Below, piece by piece: positions 59,613 to 64,000 of a DNA stretch of 64,000 nucleotides; within the stretch, counting starts at the first letter, position 1; every line of letters starts with the position of its first letter. Made by a program: the position numbers and the translations under genes. The DNA comes from an uncultured Prevotellaceae bacterium (GTDB lineage: Bacteria > Bacteroidota > Bacteroidia > Bacteroidales > Bacteroidaceae). Below the pieces are notes generated by a model. The model did not search any database. It was not told the origin of the DNA and saw nothing but the letters and a program-made list of their open reading frames with translations. Where the stretch lies: assembly GCA_946415365.1 (NCBI GenBank), contig CAMKSE010000022.1, positions 1 to 64,000 of the forward strand, read 5' to 3'.

Positions 59613-59664
59613 CTGTTTTTTGTAATCGGGAATAGTCCCGAATCAATTCAAATTTATTATTACT

Positions 59665-60972
59665 ATGAAGAAAATTGTATTTTTTGCGTCAGTCCTGGCG
59701 GTGCTGGGGCTGACGGCGTGTGAGAAAGGGCTTGGTGATGACATCGGGGATGTCGGGAACGAGCAAGTGAAGAACTCTGTGCTACAGGTGCGGACACGTG
59801 GAGCATCGGGCGACGGAGCAACGGTGGCATACCCTGTTGCGGTGTATGTGTTCGAGGGGGACGAGTGCAAGACATCACAGACCATCGGCGACGAAGGGCA
59901 GACGCTGAACATCGCTCTGACGGAAGGGACGTATTCGGTGTATGCCGTGGGCGGTGTGTCGTCATCGGACTATGTTCTGCCTTCAGTGTCGGACGCTTTG
60001 ACGTCATCGGCGATAGCACTACAAGAGGGAAAAGTACTGACCGATCTGATGACGGCTTCGGCTACGGTGACGCTGGTGGACGGCGGGACGAACACCGTCA
60101 CGCTTGGCATGACGAGGAAGACGCTGCTGATTCAGGATGTGACCATCAAGAAGGTGCCCTCGGCGGCTACGGCTGTCACGGTGACGATTGCCCCGCTATG
60201 GCAGAGCCTGACCATCGGCGGGACGTACAACACGACGAACGGCAGCAGCACCATTGCGCTGACTCGCCAAGAGGACGGGAGGACGTGGAGGAACAGCGGC
60301 AGTACCTATCTGCTGCCACCAAGCAGTCAGCCCGCCAGCGTGAGTGTGAACATCACCGTGGGCGGCACGACGAAGACCTATACCTACAGCACAAGCAACG
60401 AACTGGAGGCGGGGTATAAGATTAATATTGACGGTACCTATACCGAGACCGTGGGCGTCAACCTGACGGGAACCATCACAGGCGCAACATGGCTTGGGGA
60501 AAGGACGATTAGCTTTACGTTCGACGAAAGCGGCAGTAGTACGTCGGGGAACGACAACAACGGTGGTGATAATGATGGTGATACGCAGAACTTCCCATCG
60601 GTTGGCGACACGTACCAAGGATGCTATGTGTTGGCCGTGACGGTGGAAGATGATGGACAGTCGGCTGAGGTGGTGCTGCTTTCGTCCAACGAACGGGCGG
60701 TGATGAGTGCCAGTGATGCAGAGTCGGCTCTTGCCAGTCTGGGTGTTGACGGTATCAGCGACTGGACGGTGCCAACCAAGGCGCAGATGGATGCCTTTGC
60801 AGCAGCACGGAACGACGTGACTCCTACACCTGCAGCCGGAATCTACCTCTATAAGAATAACAACGGGAATTATAATCAGTACAATCTGGCCACGGGTGCT
60901 ACAGGTTCTGCCAATTATATCACAGGCATCAACCTCCGTCCCGTCGCCATCGTTTCAATCACTAAAGACTAA
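59665..60972 (+). CDS. Fimbrillin-like lipoprotein
   Basis: 435 aa, signal ending LTAC (about 19). The body is beta-rich with Gly/Ser/Thr segments (QVRTRGASGDGATVAYPVAV, TLTEGTYSVYAVGG) and two Ig-like domains of the FimA/Mfa fimbrillin plan; an Arg is present near residue 45 where fimbrillins are often cleaved. A linker rich in Asn/Gly/Asp (GSSTSGNDNNGGDNDGD) separates a C-terminal domain. It is likely a fimbrial structural or tip subunit. Followed by an FimB/Mfa2-type gene 6 bp away. Promoter module R8. Confidence 0.72.
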   Translation: MKKIVFFASVLAVLGLTACEKGLGDDIGDVGNEQVKNSVLQVRTRGASGDGATVAYPVAVYVFEGDECKTSQTIGDEGQTLNIALTEGTYSVYAVGGVSSSDYVLPSVSDALTSSAIALQEGKVLTDLMTASATVTLVDGGTNTVTLGMTRKTLLIQDVTIKKVPSAATAVTVTIAPLWQSLTIGGTYNTTNGSSTIALTRQEDGRTWRNSGSTYLLPPSSQPASVSVNITVGGTTKTYTYSTSNELEAGYKINIDGTYTETVGVNLTGTITGATWLGERTISFTFDESGSSTSGNDNNGGDNDGDTQNFPSVGDTYQGCYVLAVTVEDDGQSAEVVLLSSNERAVMSASDAESALASLGVDGISDWTVPTKAQMDAFAAARNDVTPTPAAGIYLYKNNNGNYNQYNLATGATGSANYITGINLRPVAIVSITKD

Positions 60973-60978
60973 ACCGCT

Positions 60979-61866
60979 ATGAAGAAGTATTTGTTTATTG
61001 CATTCGCCCTGCTGGTAGCAGCGTGCGAGAAGCCTATCCTCGACGAAGAGGATGCAGTCACGAGAAAAGAGGCGAATGTCATCCTGCACATGACGCAGTA
61101 TGAGCAGGAGGCGTTTGGCAATAATGGAAACCGTGTGGCTACCCGTGCCGCCACGGACATCACGGAACTATGCTCACGCCTGAACATCGCCATTTTCGAT
61201 GATGATGGCACAAAGGTCAAGACCGTAGCGCAGAAAGAGGGCGACGCGTCGTTTGGCACTGTCGCCATGACGCTTGCTGCCGGGACGTACCAATTGGTGG
61301 TCATTGCCCACAACGGCGAAGGTTCGGCCACGATTACCTCGACGGAAAAGGTGACGTTCCCCAACAACAAAGTGACCGACACCTTCTATTACTATGGTGA
61401 CCTGGTTGTGACCTCCGAGGTGCAGTCCTACGACCTCACGCTGACCCGTGCCGTCGCCATGTTCCGCATGGTGTTGACCGACGATGAAATCCCGTCCACG
61501 GTGACAAAGTTCAAGTTCTACTACACGGGCGGTTCTTCGACATTCTCGCCATCGGCTGGCTATGGCTGTGTAAACTCGAAGCAGACGGAAATCCGCACGG
61601 TTGCTGACGGTGTGACCACTTTCGACATCTTCACCCTGCCTCATACCGAGGAAGATGTATTGACGAAGCTCACCGTCACTGCCCTCGATGCCAACGACAA
61701 CACTGTGAAGGAGCGCGTCTTCGAGAACGTTCCTGTCACCCGCAACCAGGTGACCCGCTACACTGGCAGTTTTTTCGGTAATGGCGGCAGCGGCCAGACC
61801 TCCGACAGCACCTTCCGCCTCACCGCCGATCCAGATTGGGACAGCGTGAACGGCTACACGTTCTGA
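60979..61866 (+). CDS. FimB/Mfa2-family fimbrial anchor or accessory protein
   Basis: 295 aa. Signal MKKYLFIAFALLVAAC with lipobox. Family features: NGNRVATRAATDITELCSRL, NIAIFDDDGTKVKTVAQKEG, AAGTYQLVVIAHNGEGSATI, NVPVTRNQVTRYTGSFFGNG. The last is the typical RNxxTRYTGxFF end. Such proteins anchor or limit fimbriae at the outer membrane. Operon with the fimbrillin-like gene; a terminator follows 14 bp after the stop. Confidence 0.88.
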   Translation: MKKYLFIAFALLVAACEKPILDEEDAVTRKEANVILHMTQYEQEAFGNNGNRVATRAATDITELCSRLNIAIFDDDGTKVKTVAQKEGDASFGTVAMTLAAGTYQLVVIAHNGEGSATITSTEKVTFPNNKVTDTFYYYGDLVVTSEVQSYDLTLTRAVAMFRMVLTDDEIPSTVTKFKFYYTGGSSTFSPSAGYGCVNSKQTEIRTVADGVTTFDIFTLPHTEEDVLTKLTVTALDANDNTVKERVFENVPVTRNQVTRYTGSFFGNGGSGQTSDSTFRLTADPDWDSVNGYTF

Positions 61867-61879
61867 TCTCACTAAACTT

Positions 61880-61911
61880 CGAGAGTCGAGGCAACTGCGC
61901 CCCGGCTCTCG
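61880..61911 (+). terminator. Terminator of the fimbrial operon
   Basis: Stem CGAGAGTCG (61880-61888) with CGGCTCTCG (61903-61911), one G-U, followed by TTGTACT. Weak T-run. Confidence 0.7.
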
Positions 61912-62204
61912 TTGTACTAATCAATTTGGGATTTGAACCTGAAATGCGTTTCTAAACATCAAATCAGCTTGTCTTTCCATATTTTTCAAGGCTGCGACCA
62001 ATGACGGGAGCAGCCGACGGACTGTAAGGGAAAGAAATGCCCGACACCGCTACTCCGATTGATAACAGTGCCGGGCTGATGTTTCATAGTGTAGATTTTA
62101 TATCTTGTAGTCTATCGTCTCTTTGAAAATGGCCTCCCTATTCTCACGAACCAAGAGGCCGCCTAACAATATGCACAAACTGATGTGCAGACAGAAAAGT
62201 TCAA
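61912..62204. other. Gap at the start of the right-hand mobile region
   Basis: About 290 bp. It holds two minus-strand terminator-like hairpins: GCCCG(A)CAC/GTGCCGGGC (62039-62076) and GGCCTC/GAGGCC (62131-62160). The text GGGATTTGAACCTG near 61929 recalls a tRNA T-arm but does not fold well. No gene seen. Confidence 0.5.
62131..62160 (-). terminator. Terminator of the small acidic-protein gene
   Basis: GGCCTC (62131-62136) pairs with GAGGCC (62155-62160); on the minus strand the stem is followed by ATTTTC. It lies 45 bp after the stop at 62205. Confidence 0.5.
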
Positions 62205-62438
62205 TCAATAGCCGTACATTACTGCGTCGTACACCTCGCAAGGCTGGCCGAACTCAGGAGTCAGAGAGAAATGTGGCTCTTGGCATGTGTCCCAATCGAC
62301 GCTGCATCCACGAGGGAAAGTAGAAGCCATAAAGCCGTCAATCAGTTCGATTTCGAGGTCACTAAGCCCTGTCGGGTCATCGTTGGCGATGTAGGGTACT
62401 GCATAAGCAGGAATTTGATACGTGTCGCAATGTCTCAT
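62205..62438 (-). CDS. Small acidic protein of Bacteroidota mobile elements
   Basis: 77 aa. MRHCDTYQIPAYAVPYIAND, DPTGLSDLEIELIDGFMAS, then CSVDWDTCQEPHFSLTPEFG and CEVYDAVMYGY. I recall this type (YQIPxYAxxxIxNxDxxGLxDxE) next to radC and other genes of conjugative elements in Bacteroidota; not verified. Likely cytoplasmic. It supports the view that the right end of the window is part of a mobile element. Confidence 0.6.
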   Translation of the reverse strand: MRHCDTYQIPAYAVPYIANDDPTGLSDLEIELIDGFMASTFPRGCSVDWDTCQEPHFSLTPEFGQPCEVYDAVMYGY

Positions 62439-63450
62439 ATTTGCTATCTGTTTGAGGGTTTAACTTTTTCCCTTTGGTTTGGAGCCTTTGCTCCTTGCCG
62501 TTCGGGAATTGATTTTACGATGCCCGCAAAAGGTAGCCGTGCGGCGCATGACAATCGGAAGGTGTGTTGCCAACTGCCGGAAATACGCTCATCATGAAAT
62601 AATGAGGAAGATTTTCGCCTGCTGGCAATGAAAACCGAGGCCATCCGACGTCGGCTTCATACCTTTGCATCGTAAATTCATCTCCTGAACGCCAAGGAGC
62701 GGCTGGCAAGAACATCGGAACACCTTGCGGAGCAGCTTATGGCACGACGGAAAGGGCAAGCGGAACGATGACAGAACCGCCAGCAGAGCCTCTGCCAGCA
62801 GTCAGCGGATTTCTGTCACAGACTGAGTCATCGACCATCGGGAGTGCAGCCCGTGCGGAAATTTGCCGACTGTCTGACAATGGCTCGATGACCCTCACTT
62901 CCGTCCGTCCCTGAACGGAAGACGAAAGCGGTGTCAGTAGTGACGTTCGCACACCTGCGGACATGACTACCGACACGGCTTTCGGGGAACTCCAGTATTC
63001 CAGGGATAAAGGCACAGAACAGTATGACCATCGGAGATACCTATGTCCCGAAGCAGTGTCTGCGGCTCGTCCGCTGACTCTGAAATTGCCCTGTGTAATT
63101 TGGCTTCTCTTGGACGGAACCTTTGCCTGCTGCCAGCAAGCCGTAAGCCGTCAGTCAGTACCGACTGATCAGTTGCCCATGCAATACTTGTACTGCATAG
63201 GCAGCGTAAGGAGCGTGCTGACTGACAGCCTACGGCAGTGGCAGTGGGTAGTGGCTCCGTCCCACATTCTCCCAAGCCATCCGTAGCCCTCCCAATGATA
63301 AGGGCAAAGAACAATCGACCATCGGTGATACCTCTTTACGGGCGAAGCAGAATGGTTCGACCCGAAGGTTGCGACCCATAGGGAGCAACCGCAAGACACG
63401 GGAACGCCCTGCCCGACACCTGCCCGATGCCAGGCAGGGAAAGGACGGCA
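62439..63450. other. About 1 kb without a convincing gene
   Basis: Many short overlapping frames on both strands, none with a ribosome site and a family motif. Two related 40-50-bp blocks at about 63006-63050 and 63299-63347 share GACCATCGG-GATACCT and CGAAGCAG words. TACCTTTG near 62658 (+ strand) might be a promoter without a gene. It could hold a transfer origin or degenerate genes. Confidence 0.5.
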
Positions 63451-64000
63451 TTACAGCCGTCCCCTCTCCACATACGAATAATACTGGCCGTCACAAACAA
63501 TCACATGGTCGGAAAAATGGATTCTCATCAGCTGACATGCCTTCTTGATGCTATTGGTAAGGTCATCATCGCACTTGCTGGGGTGGATGCAGCCGCTGGG
63601 ATGGTTGTGAACTGCCGCAATAATCGTGGCATTGGCGAGCACTGCCTGCTTCATGATAATCCTGATGTCAACGGAGGTCTCAGTGATGCCGCCTTGGCTG
63701 ATGCGGACGGGCTTGATGAGTTTATAGTTCTGATTGCAGAGCAGTACCCAAAACTCCTCCGTCTTGAGGTCTTGCATCTTCGGTAGCATATAGCGGTAGA
63801 TAGCCGTTGCCAAACTGAGGTCGGGAGGCATCGGACACCCTGCCATCTGCCTGCGCTTACCCAACTCCATAGCGGCCATCAGCTTGCAGATAGTCTGTGA
63901 GCCGACTCCTTCCACCTCGTTCAGTTCATAGAATTCTGCCTTGCTCAGCTTTGACAAGTCGCGGTCGAACTTGCAAAGTATATGGTTGGCAATCTCAACG
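63451..64000 (-). CDS. radC: RadC/JAB-domain protein (partial at right edge)
   Basis: The frame is open from the window edge, ...VEIANHILCKFDRDLSKLSK, to the stop at 63451; the N-terminus lies outside. Visible are the helix-hairpin-helix part LNEVEGVGSQTICKLMAAME and the JAB/MPN metal site VHNHPSGCIHPSKCDDDLT (H-x-H with a later Asp). DHVIVCDGQYYSYVERG is the usual end. RadC proteins are frequent in Bacteroidota mobile elements; their activity is not established. Confidence 0.88.
   Translation of the reverse strand, partial: VEIANHILCKFDRDLSKLSKAEFYELNEVEGVGSQTICKLMAAMELGKRRQMAGCPMPPDLSLATAIYRYMLPKMQDLKTEEFWVLLCNQNYKLIKPVRISQGGITETSVDIRIIMKQAVLANATIIAAVHNHPSGCIHPSKCDDDLTNSIKKACQLMRIHFSDHVIVCDGQYYSYVERGRL

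Noticed and set aside
61921..61960. tRNA-like GGGATTTGAACCTG text
   Set aside because: The T-arm stem has a mismatch and no acceptor or anticodon stem could be built; may be an attachment remnant, not shown.
62440..63450. Several 60-115-aa frames on both strands
   Set aside because: They overlap one another, lack ribosome sites and known motifs; none can be preferred.

Overview
The window looks like a Bacteroidales chromosome, most likely Prevotella/Segatella-like. Supporting signs are SusC/SusD-type genes, FimB/Mfa2-type fimbrial genes, ECF-sigma/DUF4974/outer-membrane-barrel triads, a GLPGLI protein, many short lipoprotein signal peptides, and the Bacteroidota promoter -7 box TAnnTTTG in front of many genes. 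No rRNA or intact tRNA was seen.

Layout. (1) 1-10158: five secreted lipoproteins. Four carry a D-[YF]-N-D-x-V LruC/DUF4842-like signature; the fifth runs off the left edge and belongs by its N-terminus. (2) 10185-15387: an integrated element. It starts at a tRNA(CAT) 3' half and has a tyrosine recombinase, an unknown gene, a toxin-antitoxin-like pair, a DUF3853-type gene behind a structured leader, and a small membrane protein. Its right attachment site is not visible. (3) 15511-20193: a six-gene minus-strand operon of exported proteins (Ig-like lipoprotein, TlpA-like thioredoxin, two-DTG aspartic protease with PDZ, CarboxypepD_reg protein, lipoprotein, metallophosphoesterase). (4) 20368-28310: a starch utilisation locus, susC-susD-susE plus a GH13 alpha-amylase lipoprotein. 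(5) 28698-36559: two tandem ECF sigma / anti-sigma / STN-beta-barrel triads. (6) 36770-45796: a broken nucleotidyltransferase, a 41-aa peptide gene, a large secreted protein behind a highly structured leader, a GxxExxY gene between palindromic repeats, a DUF6261-like gene, and more lipoprotein and barrel genes. (7) 45997-57823: duplicated CarboxypepD_reg genes, an Abi_2 gene, an M1-like peptidase, a GLPGLI/barrel pair, a TPR sensor-like lipoprotein and a Crp/Fnr regulator. (8) 57827-61866: a Fic gene, then divergently a two-gene fimbrillin operon. (9) 61912-64000: the edge of another mobile element (small acidic protein, 1 kb without convincing genes, partial radC).

The most unusual signal is a promoter module present eight times (R1-R8). 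An exact 22-bp core (TGAACATTTGTTC then AGACTTTCA) sits 52-54 bp upstream of a TAACTTTG or TAACTTCG -7 box, on both strands. It lies before both ECF sigma operons, several exported-protein genes and the fimbrillin operon. The constant spacing, kept in R8 although its spacer sequence is unrelated, suggests the binding site of one regulator and therefore a local regulon. Near-identical signal-peptide segments are also shared by unrelated mature proteins in these operons, which suggests that 5' cassettes have been copied between genes.
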